A stretch of 64,000 nucleotides of DNA from Epiperipatus broadwayi (taxonomy: Eukaryota; Onychophora; Udeonychophora; Euonychophora; Peripatidae): assembly GCA_028023455.1 (NCBI GenBank), contig JAQFVV010006293.1, forward strand, positions 2,119,844 to 2,183,843. Direction: 5' to 3'. Under the pieces are notes generated by a model. The model was given only the letters and a program-made list of their open reading frames with translations, did no database searches and was not told where the DNA came from. Shown here one piece after another: positions 47,523 to 60,517 of the stretch (its first letter is position 1; the number at the start of each line of letters is the position of its first letter). The translations under genes and the position numbers were made by a program.

Positions 47523-50351
47523 ATGAAGCTCAAAATATTGGGAATTAATATACAGGGTCTGAATTCCCTGAATAGGGTGGATGCATTGATCAAATGGTTT
47601 AAGCAATACTCACCACATATTGTGTGTCTCTCTGAGACCAAATTACACCAATATTCAAACTCCAAAATCTTGAACCTCCTTGGCAATCTTAGCTACTTTT
47701 GTTACCCAGTTTCTCCTTCATCTGCTGCTGACATGGTGATCTTAATCTCCAATAGTAACCCATTTAAATCCTTTAAAATTAACTATATAAACCTACATAT
47801 AGTTATTGCCACCCTAATCCACAAGGTCTTCACTAATACCTCTACCGAAATGAATTGCTCATCCAACAGATCAATATCACACTTGCCTACCCTATTATTT
47901 TCCTGGGAGACTTCTATACCTCATTCTATACAAAGAGGTATATCTCTCTGATAGACCTCATTTACTATACTCCCGATTCTACATTTTTTAATTGATCTCT
48001 CACTCCAACCTATAGCCTTTTCCGACCACTTGGCAGTATCCTTAAACTATCTCTAAACATTTATTCATGCAATATTGCAAGACTTAGCACAACCATGAGA
48101 ATTCTTAAGTCTGCATCACCTGAAGCCATCATCTCTGAGGCATCCATATATTTTCACAAGATTCATATCCTTTCTCTGCCACTGGTCGATGCCTGGTTTT
48201 TCTTCATCCATAATATATCCTTAATCTCAAACTATACTTCACATAATAAAGATCCATCATCACTCCTAATAGAACTCGAAATCACTCTGCCCCTTAATAC
48301 CCAATCCCTATAGAATCCATCATTAACCTGAAATCCCAATACAAGAACAAAGTTAATTTTGGCAGAATATCTCTCATCAAAAATCTTTCTGAGTCATCCC
48401 CACAATTAGTCCAGGGGCTACATTAGATGGGCTCTGGTTCGTAGAAACAAGGGACCCACTCCATCATCTATTATTGTGAGAAATAAACTTTATTCAGGGT
48501 CTAACATGCTTCTCAAAATTTTTTCATACTTCAAGGGAAAGTTCTCCACCCTTGCATGTGACTCCAGGCAGTATTCAACTTGGGATTCTCCACCCTCTGA
48601 CCATGGCATTTTGGAAGATGTTCTGGCCAAATTAACCTCTATGCCTGAAGGCACCCATTCGGAGCTTCGTGCAATCCCCCAATTCCTCCTAGTACACTTG
48701 TCCAAATTCTCTGTTCCAATCATGTAGAACTTAATTAATTTCATTTCTTCCAATGTCTGAGACATCAGTTGGCTTTATCCCATAGCAATGGTGCCATTCC
48801 TAAAGCACATTATAATTTCCATCTCCACTGGAGAATCTGTGGCCCATTTCTATGACCCCATTGATGGTCAAGATCATTGAGTCTTATTATCAAGGACAAA
48901 ATTCAAAACAAAATTCTTTCCCTTATTTCACAATACCAATTTGCAAAAAAGGACAGCTCAACTGCGGTTTACCATCAATTTATTTAAAATCACTATTGAC
49001 CATATCAGATCCTACAGGCAATCTAGGCCATTGGTTGTTCAGTTTGACATCTTCACTGCCTTTGATTCTATCCAAATCAATACCCTTTTAACCTTACTTG
49101 GCAAGCATGACATCTACTGGAATCATATTAGGAACCTCTACAATTATGAAGTGAGCATCTTGCTGAATGGGGAAACTTTCCCTTCTCCATCACATCCTGT
49201 ATTTCACAGGGCTCTCCTCTCAGCACCTTAATTTTTCATCACTTACCTCAACCCTCTGCTCCTTCAAATTGAGAGATCTCTTTCTGGCATCCATATTCCA
49301 AATTAAATACATCAATTCACTGCATTACCTATATGGATGATTTGGCCATATTTCTTCCATCAAAAAATTAATACCCAGACTTCTCTATCAGTACTTAAGG
49401 AGTTCTCTGATCAATCTGGCCTCCAATTTAATATGACTTCTCTGATCAATTTGGTCTCCAATTTAATATGACCAAGTCATCTACCTGGCATTTATTTTCT
49501 GGTAAGATCATTCCTGGCCCACTTGCAGCAAAGCCTCAGAATTTCTTAGGCTTCCTTATATTTGAATCTGCTTCTGCCATGAGGAGATCTGTCCACGATA
49601 AGCTACTTCAATCTACATAGAAAATCACATCATCCTCCCTTTCCAAAGTTTACATGTCCATGTTCGCCAAGTTTTCCCTTATCAATATATTGATATTCCC
49701 CAGAATATCCTAATTCACCCCAGTGGTCAATTTCACCAAAGTCTTCATTAGGAAGATACACAAGATATGCACTGATCTGATTAGAGGGGGGAGTTGAACC
49801 ATCAGCTTGAGAGGCCTGCAGAAAAACACAAAACTCAATGGGTTATCCCTACACTCCATAGATACATTTATATTTCAACATTCCTACAACTTTTTCTACA
49901 GAATGTTCCTGAAGTATTCAAACTCCTCACCCTTTAAGGAGATCACTCCCACAGACAAACCTCTACCTGTTAGCACTGGTTGGCTAGCAACCCTCTCATC
50001 CCTTATCTCAAAATTTACTACTATTCCTAACAAGCCATCCTCAATGAAAGTCAATTTCTGGGAAACTTACTACATTCTTAATCCTGATGTTTTTTGCAGG
50101 ATCAACTCTCTTTCAGTTCAACAACCATCTGCTAATCAAGAAATTTAAGTGATGGTTCTTTGAGCCCAAATTCTTTGACTTCCTGTTGGAAGATAAATCT
50201 CAACACCTTCCCTACTAAACATTTTCTTGTACATCGCCGAGGATTCTCAAACATAGATTCCACTTGCATTCTATGCCTCAGAGAAGAGGAAACTTCTCTT
50301 CACCTTCTCTGCCACTGCATTTCCCTTCAACCCTATAGAGACCTTGTATGA
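47523..50351 (+). pseudogene. LINE ORF2: APE endonuclease and reverse transcriptase
   Basis: The start is set by MKLKILGINIQGLNSLNRVD at 47523, the N-terminus of an APE-type nuclease. IVCLSETKLH carries the catalytic Glu. IFLGDF near 47900 is the GDxN-like motif in another frame. RT pieces: QLRFTINLFKITIDHIRSYR (48957 onward), motif A FDIFTAFDSIQ (49042-49074), LLNGETFPSP, and a GSPLSAP motif B relic near 49210. ITYMDDLAIF is at about 49325, with YMDD at 49330-49341. FLGFL follows near 49540. The end has CILCLREEETSLHLLCHC (50263-50316), the terminal CCHC knuckle. At least six frameshifts or stops occur, so it is inactive. Confidence 0.82.
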
Positions 50352-51000
50352 CAAAATGCCTTCCTTATCTACTCTCATTGACAATATGCTGTATGGATCC
50401 ATCCTAGAGATACATTCATCAACATTCTTATTGTTTTCGCTATGGTATACTCATTGCTTGCACCTTTAATCATGTACTGGAGTGTCCGCTTGATTTATAT
50501 ATTGAAAAAATGGAAAAAATTCAGAAGAGGGTCTAGAATTTGACCTGCTTGTACATTTATGATGCCACATGGAAGCTAATTGATTTGCCTTCCTAAAGCT
50601 GATTCCTTTTATACCTGTATAGAAATCATCTATTCTGGAAATGATTAGGGGCTGATTTGCATGCATTTCTTTGGGATTGATTATGATTTGCCTTCCTTCT
50701 CAAGCTTATTGCCCAGACCCTGAGTATTATGACCTTGACTTCCATTCTGAAGGATTGGTTTACCTATACAAAGCTATGGTTTTGCATGGACAAAAGTTTA
50801 GAACTATCTTTGTACATTTTGAGACATGCAAGCTTAGTCACCTTCCACCAAGACACTAAAATCCCAGGTTCATTCCTTTGCCTCTATGCATCATATTAGT
50901 CCTTATAGACTGTGCCATGCAAGATGTGTCAATATTGAACTTCTACCTCTCTGAATACCATTTAAGGTATCCTATGTCTAATTTTATCATAAGCTGTAAC
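50352..51000 (+). other. 3' part of the LINE, unassigned coding-like sequence
   Basis: Composition still matches the LINE rather than its flanks. A frame at 50671-50859 gives YCPDPEYYDLDFHSEGLVYL with no motif I can name. Text resembling a 3' untranslated region ends near 50990 with GCTGTAACCAAATTTTAG, then ordinary AT-rich DNA resumes. Confidence 0.4.
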
Positions 51001-51291
51001 CAAATTTTAGAAAAAAATGTGATATAAATAATAATAGTACTTAATAATAGCATTGTTTTTTTATGAGATAGAAGTTTTTTAAACACTTAGCAAGATCCAT
51101 AACTAGATATAAAATTTATGTTTAGGGAGTCCTAACAAAAATATTAATTACGAAATTATTTATTTTCAAATATTTATTTTAATAATAGCATCGATAAAAA
51201 AGAAAACAAAAATAACAGCTGAATTCGAATGATTTACCCACACATGCGCATATGTGTTTATATATATGAACTAACTCAATGAAGTATAAAA

Positions 51292-51338
51292 ATACTAATA
51301 AAAAAACACACACAATATGTGTTTTTTTTATTAGTGTT
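51292..51338. repeat. Near-perfect 18-bp hairpin
   Basis: ACTAATAAAAAAACACAC pairs with GTGTTTTTTTTATTAGTGT around an 8-base loop. It could act as a transcription or processing signal, or be the centre of a tiny foldback. No gene adjoins it. Confidence 0.8.
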
Positions 51339-51339
51339 T

Positions 51340-54300
51340 ATATATATTGAAAGCAAAAACTTATACTGATTTTTTTTTCAGTAACTTTTTTCTCTTATAA
51401 AAACATAATGATTGTCTTGTTATCAATAAATTTAATTATTTTTGACATTTTAAAATCAGTATCAACTTTTAGTTTGTTGTAAAATTCTGTAAAACTTTTA
51501 GCATTATGCTTAGCAGTTATTTTATTGTGCAAATTATAGCACATCAAAGCCAGAAATGAAAATAAAGGGAGAATAAAATGCACATGCTTTCAACATAAAC
51601 TGAAGAATTTTTATTTGGATATATAATCATGCATGGTGCTCAGACAATGAATAATGGTTGCCAAATAGTGTAAAATTTACAAATTTTAACATTATTTTTT
51701 GTTTGTTTATTTACATTGTTGTTTGTTTACATTTTTCTTTGGATAGTATAGGGAAGTTCATGGCTCTCTATATTTATGCTATAAATATGCCAACAATCAA
51801 TATTGTAAGTAAGCTATCAACATTAGTGGATGTTATGCTAGTGTTTTTACTTACTTAACATGTCTTATATTAGCATTATTAAGAGTTTTATTTTAGAATA
51901 ATGAAAAATTTTTTGTTATTACATATGCATAATTTTATTTATTTACTTTTTTAATCAGTTTAAATACTTGACACTTTAGAGTTTCAACCAATGATTATTG
52001 TTTATTATTATTTTTTACACTATGATTATTATTTTTATACTATGCTAAGCTATTGGTTAAACTTTATTATTAAATAAGTAAACAGATATAAAATAAAGTT
52101 TTCAGGTTGTGGATAATTAGCCAATCTTTGATATTTGGGATAAATAAGCAGACATCAAAATTCATATTATTCATCAGAATTCATCTGGATTTAATTTTAA
52201 TTATCATTACATATATTTTTGTATAGTAAAAAATGTTGAAATCTCAATCCGATTTTATTGACTTTCTCAGGTAGAATTCCATGTTGTTATTTTTTTTTTT
52301 TTAGGTTTATTGTTTCATCCACGCTATGTGCCTATATTAGCATCATTATAGACATAAAATAATGATTAAGATGCTACATTTTATATCTGAACTTTTCCGT
52401 TTATTTCTTCATTAAAAATTATTAGGTATTTTAAAATTTTTGTTTAATTTTATGTATATATATAAAAAAAAATTGTTTTGACAGATAAGAACATTTTACA
52501 GTATAAAATAAAATTATATGATATAATTATTATTATAACTGCTAATGTGGATGTTAAAAGTAATAGCATTAAGCAGTGATGATTAAGGTATAGAAACTTA
52601 ATGGGAGAAATGATAATTTTTATAATTTAACTTTTTTCGTATTTTGTGAAGTCTTATATTGCTTTTCTAAAATAAAAATCATTTAAAGATTTATCAATTT
52701 AGCAAAGTGAGAAGTATTTTTTTTTTTTTTTTACTTTAAATAATTTCTACAGCTGAGCATTTTAAAATAATAAAGTGGTTAACAATATGGTTGACGCGTT
52801 TTTTTTAATTCTATTAGATTATTTAATTTTCTATAAATAATTTGAAATTTAGAAAAATCTATTTTGAGATTTACATTTCAATTCTATTATTAATTTAAGT
52901 GAATGTGTGTATCTATATTATGTTAATGTGTTGGAAAGAAAAAAAAAGCTAACTTTCTAAAAGATTAGACAATCCACTGCTAAGGCAAATCATAAGTAGC
53001 CAAGCATGATCTCAAATAAAACTTCTTTTGAGAGGCATAATAAAATAAATATTTGTTTTTGATCAAATTCTTTATTTTTTAATATCTTTTTAATGCTTTT
53101 TTTTTCTCCTATAACATATCATAATAATACCCATTCTCTTTTTTTTTTTTTTTTTGTCGTTAAATGTTCTCTATTTGGCCATGTTTATCTTCATCCATCC
53201 AACTTATATTCTTTACATTTTTCAAAACCTTTATCTCAATGCTTATAATTTTTTCCCAATTAATTGCCAAAATCTCTTGCAGTAATGTATAATTAAATAG
53301 TTGTTGCAAAGTATTTAGATGAAATGAAGACAATAATAAACAAGATAAATTTAATTAGACTTGGGAAAGAAAAAAACAATAGCTATCCTATACATTTGTG
53401 ATTAATTTTTTGAAATTTTCTTTTCTTTTTTTTTTTATTCTTCCAAGAATATAATTTTAATTTAGTTTTGATTATTTAAACATAAAGCATTTCTGCAGAA
53501 AGTTTGCAACGGAAAAACCTTTATAACATAAGATACTAATTTAATCCACCATCACTCCTCTTAATTGTTCTTCATTGCAACATTCTTTTAAACATTTTAC
53601 TATATTCTTTCAAAGTTAATCGGATTGGATTTTAGAAAAGTTTGTCTATAAAATAATCGTAAATATATATGATTTTCAATTTCAAGTTTTAAACAAAGCA
53701 ACATTGTCACAAGCACAATCACTACTTTTAGAGCAAAAAAAAACTACCAATAACTGATGTTTTGATTATCTTTAGTATTAAGTTCTCTGTACAATACTGA
53801 TATTTTGAGATATGTTTTAACTTGGTAAATCAATTTACTGTCAACTGAATGCAAAACTAATGAACAAAAACAGCCACAAAAAAAAAATGAATTTAGGCCT
53901 AAGCAGGGCCATTATATCATTTTTCAGAAATGCTGAAAAGAGAAAAACAAATATCAGAAGAAAAAATAATAATAAATATTTTTATTCTAAATGATTCTTT
54001 GTTCCATGCTTTTGTTTTTGATCAAATAATAACAAGAATACTGTGAAAGCTGAACATTTTTTTTTTTTTTACTTTTTAGTTCATATATGTGAATAAAAGC
54101 ATTTCTTTAACTTAAACTTTATATTTTTTATTTTCTATTTTTTAGTTATGTAGTTTCAGAAATTAGGAAAGAAGTAAGTTTATATACAATTTAATACCAT
54201 CAGATAGCAATATCATAAAGAGTATAGAATCCCTTATAAAATTAAAAGTTTAAAATTTGCACTAAAATTAGTTTGAACACTCTGAAAAAAATGTATTGGC

Positions 54301-55370
54301 ATTGAAAAAACATATGCATGCAAAGTTTCAATTAGATTGGAAATTGAGAAGTGGATCAAAAAGTGATACAAGATTTTACCATTCAGACAAATTTAAAAAG
54401 CAAATAATGAGAGTTTATTCATAGAAAGTTTCAAGTAATATGTATATATTATATAAAATATTTGGTAAAACAATATATATAATAAAGAGAAAATTCCAAT
54501 TTTGTTAAATGAGAAGATTATTAAATATTTAATTGATTTATTGTTTAGAAGTTTATAAAAAGTGATGCATGGACTTTGAGCTCCAGAATCTCCCAATCAA
54601 TCACTGCATTAATCTATGCAAAGCAAAAAAAGTTGATATAAATTGATAGCAAAAATTTGAATCATTAAGTAAAACTCCAATAGAAATCCAAGTTATTTTT
54701 AAAAATTACAGGAATTGCTGTTGAGAAAATAATATTAGAGCACTCTTACTCATCTTAATAGAAAATAATTAGTAAAATAATAGAAAAAATTTGGAAAACT
54801 GTAAATAAATTTAAAATATGCATAGAAAACATAACTATTAATTGAAAACAATAATGACACAAATTAGAAAAGAAGGGGGGGGGGCATAGAAAAAAAAGAT
54901 ATAATGTAATCCATTATAGAATGAAATAGCTCGATTATAAAAAGAGGTTATAAAAAGTAAAACAAAAAAATAAGAAAGTAGATATATTGCAAAAAAATAA
55001 AAGGTCTTGTTTAAAAATAAATAAATGATGAGTCAATATATTTTTTTTAACTATTTTTAATTCCATTTGAGAAAAGATTATGAAATATAGTAATATATAT
55101 TATGGCTATAACCTTAAGATTATGCATCTAAAATGCAACAGTAAGAACCTCTACAAATCCTTAATATATATTACTTACATAATGAGTATATGCTTTACAA
55201 ATTATTAATTAAACTTTAAATTATGAAATATGTTAAGAAATTTTATATTAATTAATTTGACTTTATGTGCATTCAATGTTAAGAGTTTTATAATTGATAT
55301 ATTTTTATTGAAGAGAACAAATGTGATAGAAAACTCATCATAATTTTCACCCATTATTGAGTCACTATAT
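51340..55370. other. AT-rich stretch, nothing recognised
   Basis: Long T and A runs (52302, 52718, 53137, 54058) and a run of ten G at 54875-54884. Short frames at 51395-51583 (minus), 51658-51858 (plus) and 54393-54596 (minus) have no family motif. Confidence 0.5.
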
Positions 55371-55379
55371 AATGAATGT

Positions 55380-56140
55380 CTGCCAAATTTAATTTGTTTT
55401 CTCTGATATAAAGCCTCTCTTTTTCCATTATATCAACAAATTTCATCCATCCATCTCACTTGTGGTTGCTTTCTAAGTCTTTTGTAATATCTTAGGGTTC
55501 AATTTAAGACTTCTATTGTCCAGCTATTATTATTTCTTTTTTGTTATATATCCAGCCTAACTCCATTTCAGTCTCTTAATTCTTTCAATGATGACAATAA
55601 TACCTATTTATTCTTTTTCAATATATATCTCTATACACTGAATGGATCCAAGTCTCAGATTCATAATTAAGAACTAGTAAAACAGGTATATTAAAAACTT
55701 TTTAAATACTAAGTTATTTCTACCAAAAGCATTCCATCCAAGTTAATAATGTGACCAAAATATATTAGTTTTATTATCTTAGTCTTTTTTAGCATTTATA
55801 TTAGGTTCTACTTTCATCTAATTATTTTTACATTTCCTGAAACTCTAATTTTTTTGCACATGCATAAAATTTAGATGACTTAAATGAGATTCATCTATTT
55901 TTATTTCCCATTGAGGTTAATCCATAAAATATTTTTTGTAAAACTGCAACAAAATTTTACATATCAATATTACTCTTCTTAGTGTCACTATGCAATTTGA
56001 TTACTGCTTATACATTTTAATAAATATTTTTCAGAATATGACAATATACTGGATATATATGTTCATAGTCCAAATCTTTAATCACTGGGTGGAAATGGTT
56101 ATAGAATTAAATGCCTTTTTTTTTTCATAATCTACAAATC
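55380..56140 (-). pseudogene. Decayed LINE ORF2, RT to C-terminus
   Basis: Reading from about 56140 downward, FVDYEK is motif A, interrupted by a T run, followed by VIKDLDYEHIYPVYCHILKN and IYLNV. Then SDTKKSNIDM comes before the lost GVRQGD. The RT core is short. KKTKIIKLIYF follows, then VLLVLNYESETWI near 55690-55650. Next is IERIKRLKWSWAGYI-type text at 55580-55550, and TIEVLN, RYYKRLRKQPQVRWMDEI at 55520-55440. It is the same LINE type as at 28680-30480 and 61020-61260. Many stops; the catalytic FADD box is missing. Residue strings combine neighbouring frames and are approximate. Confidence 0.62.
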
Positions 56141-56159
56141 CAAAGAATAATAATAATAA

Positions 56160-57700
56160 ATGGCAATGCTTAATCATTGATCCTTTCTTCATAACTCTTA
56201 GGTGTGATCTACTATACTAAAATTACTTTTAAAAATAGCTGTATCTTTTGGCTGCAAAGTCCAAAATTCATTGCAAATGAGTTGTATTTATCTTGGTAAA
56301 GATTTTATATAAAACTGATATAAAACTGATAAAAGGCTGATAGATTGTAATTTCTAATATCTTCTTTATTACTTTTCACAAATATCATTACTGCATTATT
56401 CTGATCATTACATCTTTATGATTTAGAGATAATTTTGCTAACTTTTTTTTTCACTTGTTTTGTTTAAGATGTCAATATTCTAGCATTTCTTGGAGCTCTT
56501 CTTTTCTTTGTAGATTTAATTGTAAGTCTCACTCTATTTAAAATACGTGGTAAGTCAGAAAATGATATAATTGAAGGGTGACCATGTTTCTTATTTTTTA
56601 TTATTATATAACCTTGTGCAGAACTCTTTTATATATTTTGTGATGTTATCTCTTTTTAATAATACTTCTACCTTTTCTTCTTATTATTGGAATAACTTTT
56701 TTTTTCTAATACCAAGATGTTTTATTAAACTTTTGTCATTTTTTTATCAATTTATACTTACATTTTCTTATATCATTATTAGTTGTTGTTTTTTTTTTAC
56801 CATTTTAAAAGAATTTCAAATATTCAATTCTTTTTAATGGACCATTTTGTTTGTTACAAATATACTGGTAAATTGCTTCATCTTGTACCAGCTATCTTTA
56901 TTGCAATTCTTATTAGAGTATGAAAACATATTTATAAATGAGATATTAAAATTTAAAATATAATTTAATCGTTTTATGTGTTTTGAAAAAATTAATTATA
57001 GTTTTAGAAATGGAATTCAATTAAATTTTATTTTGTTCCAAGTACATTTTTATCAGCAATTATGAAATAACAAAAGTTATTGTTCTAATTACCTATTTCA
57101 ATGCTATTACTTTTTCTATACTTCGTTACATTTGAGAATGGTTTTAATTTAAACTTATGTTTGTAAAAAATATTTTTTTAAATTAAAGAAATGTAATGAA
57201 AAATAAAAGTTTATTCTTTAAAATAAAAAGTTTGAAATGTAACTCAAATAGTTGTTAGCGAGTGTCAAAAAATGTATTTGTGAAAGTTAGCAAATTAGTT
57301 AAAGCAGGTTATCAGTATGGCTATTTTATTTTTTATACAAAATGTATCAGTACTTTTTTTTTTCATATTTTTTATATCTAAACAATAATTGTTTATGATT
57401 TTTTTTTCCAACTTTTTTGATCTTTTTTTTTTTTTTCAGTTAAAGAAATCATAAAAATATATATAGCTATCTTTTTAAATTGTCTCATTAATTCAATATA
57501 TATATTTTAAAAAATGTTTTCGTGAGAATACATTGTTTTATAAATCATATGTTGGGAAACAACTGTGTTTAATAAAGTAAAATTAAAGTAAAAGACTGAT
57601 GTTTAGACAACAAAATAACACTTTAATAAAATTAAAGTAAAATACCGATATTTAGACAAAATATTTTAGTGAAGACAGTTGCTCTCAAAAACATGATATA
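56160..57700. other. AT-rich stretch, nothing firmly recognised
   Basis: An 88-codon hydrophobic frame at 56571-56837 is Phe/Leu-rich and looks like chance translation of T-rich DNA. A short direct repeat, AATTAAAGTAAAA...GA(C/T)...TTTAGACAA, occurs at 57582 and 57632. The minus-strand LINE may extend a little into this region. Confidence 0.4.
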
Positions 57701-57721
57701 TATATATAGTGGAAACATTAG

Positions 57722-58520
57722 AATACAAACTCTTAATCCAAAGCATGGGACAAAACTTTTTGAGAGAAAAGATCGGTCTGTCTTTACACTCTTATTTCAA
57801 TTCCTTCATAAAGGCCAATCTAAAATACTTTGGAAAGAAAGCATGAAGATTTTAAATCTATCCATATTACTTTTTTAAAGCTATATTTCAAATTGCTTTA
57901 TATTACTTTAATTGAAATTTGTGAAATTTTTCAATTTACAGCTTGTCAATACCAAATCAAATAATAAAATATATAAATATAAACTTTCCCAACAGTTAAT
58001 ATTATGTTATAATCAAGATTAATTCCTAACACTGGTTTATTAAGTAAATCAAATACTCTCAATCCAAACAAAAAGATAAAACATTTTGGTTTGAGAATAT
58101 TTCATTTATTTAATGAACCACTATTGGAGTATTAATGTTGATCATAATAAAAATATTAACTGATGGGAAAGTTTATATTTACATATTTTATTACTAGATT
58201 TGATATTGGCAAGCTGTATATTGAAAAATTTTGCAAATGTCAATTTAAATAATATAAAGCAATTTGAAATATAACTTTAAAAAAAGTAATATGATTGATT
58301 TAAGATCTTCATGCTTTCTTTTCTAAAGTGCTTTAGATTGCCTCTACAAAGGAATTGAGCTAAGAGAGTAAAGACAAACTAATCTTTTTTTCAAAAAGTT
58401 TTATCGTGTGCTTTGGATTGAGAGTATTTTATTTACTTATTAAACCAGTATTGCTGTATTAATATTGATTGCAGCATAATATTAACCCTGGAAAAGTTGT
58501 ATATTATTGAAAATTATATT
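57722..58520. repeat. Large palindrome plus partial tandem copy
   Basis: 57722-58073 is the reverse complement of about 58082-58428. The axis is near 58077 between TCCAAACAAAA and TTTTGGTTTGA. At 58408 the right arm runs straight into a new start of the same unit (TTTGGATTGAGAGTATTTTA), which continues to about 58515. The unit is therefore about 325 bp, arranged as one inverted copy, one direct copy and a further partial direct copy. This is the same logic as the Penelope pseudo-LTR arrangement at 36.1 kb. No coding sequence. Confidence 0.82.
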
Positions 58521-58854
58521 AGTTTTTGATTGAATGTTTTTATATTTAAAATCTTCATACATAATTTAGATTTTATTATGAACATATCTATTTATTAATA
58601 AGCTTGTATAGAATCTTTTGGAATGAATTTCTAATCACTATCAGGTTTTTTTTCCAATTATATATTCTTGTTCCCAAGGACAATTTATGTTTTATTATAC
58701 TGGGTTTTGTTTTCAGAATAAATAAAAAAATATTACATCTCCATATCTTTTGTCATAACCTTCATATATCACAGATGTTATAAAATATCTATTTTTTTCT
58801 GTACTTATTTTTGGAACATTTTTAATCTATTAAAGCATCACATTCTTTTTTTTT

Positions 58855-59400
58855 TTATGTTTATACAAGTTGTTAAAACAATAGCAATTTTTTTTCCCGC
58901 ATAATAATGTTACCTAGTGCAAGTTCTAGTAATGAGCAGATACTAGAAAACTGTGCATCATAATTCCTATCCAATGCTTTCCCATACTAGTTTTTAATAT
59001 ATGGTTTTATCAACGAGGTTCATTGGATCTAGGAGCAGTGCACCTGGTTGTTTGTATCTACACCACCTCACCAATACCCACTTAGTCTTTTTATTTAATT
59101 ATAATGTTTTCAGCCCAAAGTGAAAATACATTAATGTTTTCAATCCAAGATAATTTGCCTGTATAGTCATACACCAGTTCAGTATTTATATATTTTTAAA
59201 TAATCATAGTCACTTTTTATCCTTTGACTAGGATTGATAGTAAACCACTAAAACATCATCTGATCAATTTTTTTTTATGCATACACAAGCTGTTAAAAGA
59301 GTAGCTATTTTTTCCCCACACGCTGGATAGAAATTATGATGCACATTCTCCTAGCATCTATTGATTACTAGAGCTTATATTAGATACCACTATTATGTAC
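58855..59400. repeat. Diverged copies of the hammerhead-type repeat, inverted
   Basis: 58862-59050 on the minus strand matches the unit at 29.1-29.7 kb and 63.5 kb: GATCCAA, GTTGATAAAACC, AAAAACTAGT, GGATAGGAATTATGATGCAC and TAACAACTTGTATAAAC. A second copy at 59280-59320 repeats the end words in the same sense. It then switches orientation at about 59324 (GGATAGAAATTATGATGCAC running forward to 59395). The hammerhead-like core is badly decayed here. Confidence 0.65.
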
Positions 59401-60510
59401 ATACAAATTTTGCTCCTTTTTAATCTACTAAATTTGTGTGTATTATGATATATGAATTGATACAATCCTGGAAGACTTTATTTGGTTCATATTCTGTGAT
59501 TATTTTCAATGCAATATACATGTATATATAATATTGTAAATTTACTATTGCACTAAAAATATTTTTAACAAATAGTGCAAGTATACTTCTACCTCTCTAT
59601 CGCGTGGAACCACAAGAATATCTTGAACATTGTGTATATATAAAGAAAAGAAAATCATTAAATGGCACAAGTTCTGTTTCTTCAGTCACTTCTTCCCATA
59701 AAGAAACCATGTAAGAGAAGGCATTATTATCTAAACTTTCCAGCAGGGAGACGATAACAGTTTAACAATTTGTTTTATCTTGTTTTATCTTCTAGTATTA
59801 TTTAAATAATTATGTGACTATCAGGATTTGCTATGGGCCAATTACTTAAAAAAAAAATTTTTTTTTGTTTGTTTTATAACTTTTACCTAAAGTTAATTTT
59901 AACCCTATAGTGTCTGCATGATCGGGGGGGGGGGGTGTTAATAAATTTTAATCCATTTAGAAAAAGTCTGGCATTTTTCTTATTAAGAAGCTTTCCTTTT
60001 GCAATAGTGTGATTAAAAAGGTACATTTATATATATGTGTGTGTATAGCATAGTATTATCCAGCATGCTTTTAAAAATAGAATAGAAAATGATATCTTTT
60101 TTTTTTTTTAATTTTAAAGCAGATTGATATTTTACATTTTTATATATATAATAAAAGCAAATACAATTTAATGAAACTTTTATTTATATATATATATTAG
60201 GATTTGTTTGGTTTTTTTTAATTTATATATACAAACGCATATGTGCACTTTTACTAGATTGCCATTGCATACTTGTGTATGCATGTAGTTGTAAGGAATA
60301 TATAGACATGTAGATAAGTTATGTTACTATTGAAGACAAAAAGGAAATGACCAGAAAATATTTTAAATATGTATTAAGAATGCAGATAAAAATGTAATGA
60401 CTTTTGAACAAATAGAATCATATAAAAGAGGATGCAAGTATTGATCAAGAAAAGAGTAATCAGTTTGCTTATATACGTACATATATGTGTGTATAATTGA
60501 AAGGGAAGTA
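59400..60510. other. AT-rich stretch, nothing recognised
   Basis: A run of twelve G at 59924-59935, TA and TG microsatellites near 60028 and 60187. No coding signal. Confidence 0.5.
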
Positions 60511-60517
60511 ACTACCT

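Larger units (their letters stand above)
45440..50930 (+). mobile_element. Two-ORF LINE, nearly full length, inactive
   Basis: A 5.5-kb block is clearly less AT-rich than its surroundings. It carries an ORF1 with RRM-like and zinc-knuckle pieces (45455 to about 47400) and an ORF2 with APE endonuclease, RT and a C-terminal Cys/His knuckle (47523-50351). It is the most complete LINE here. The RT reads closest to the L1/Tx1-like style (FDSI...LYNYEVSILLNGE), but I assign no clade. Three short internal tandem duplications of 33-36 bp are present (46389, 46535, 49399). No clear target-site duplication or A tail; the 3' end near 50930-51030 is approximate. Confidence 0.8.

Noticed and set aside
56571-56837. 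88-codon membrane-like frame
   Set aside because: Translation of T-rich DNA. Hydrophobicity follows from codon composition alone.
58980-59030. Third hammerhead-like core (minus strand)
   Set aside because: The core reads GTTGATAAAACC...AAAAAC; too decayed to call, kept only as a repeat copy.
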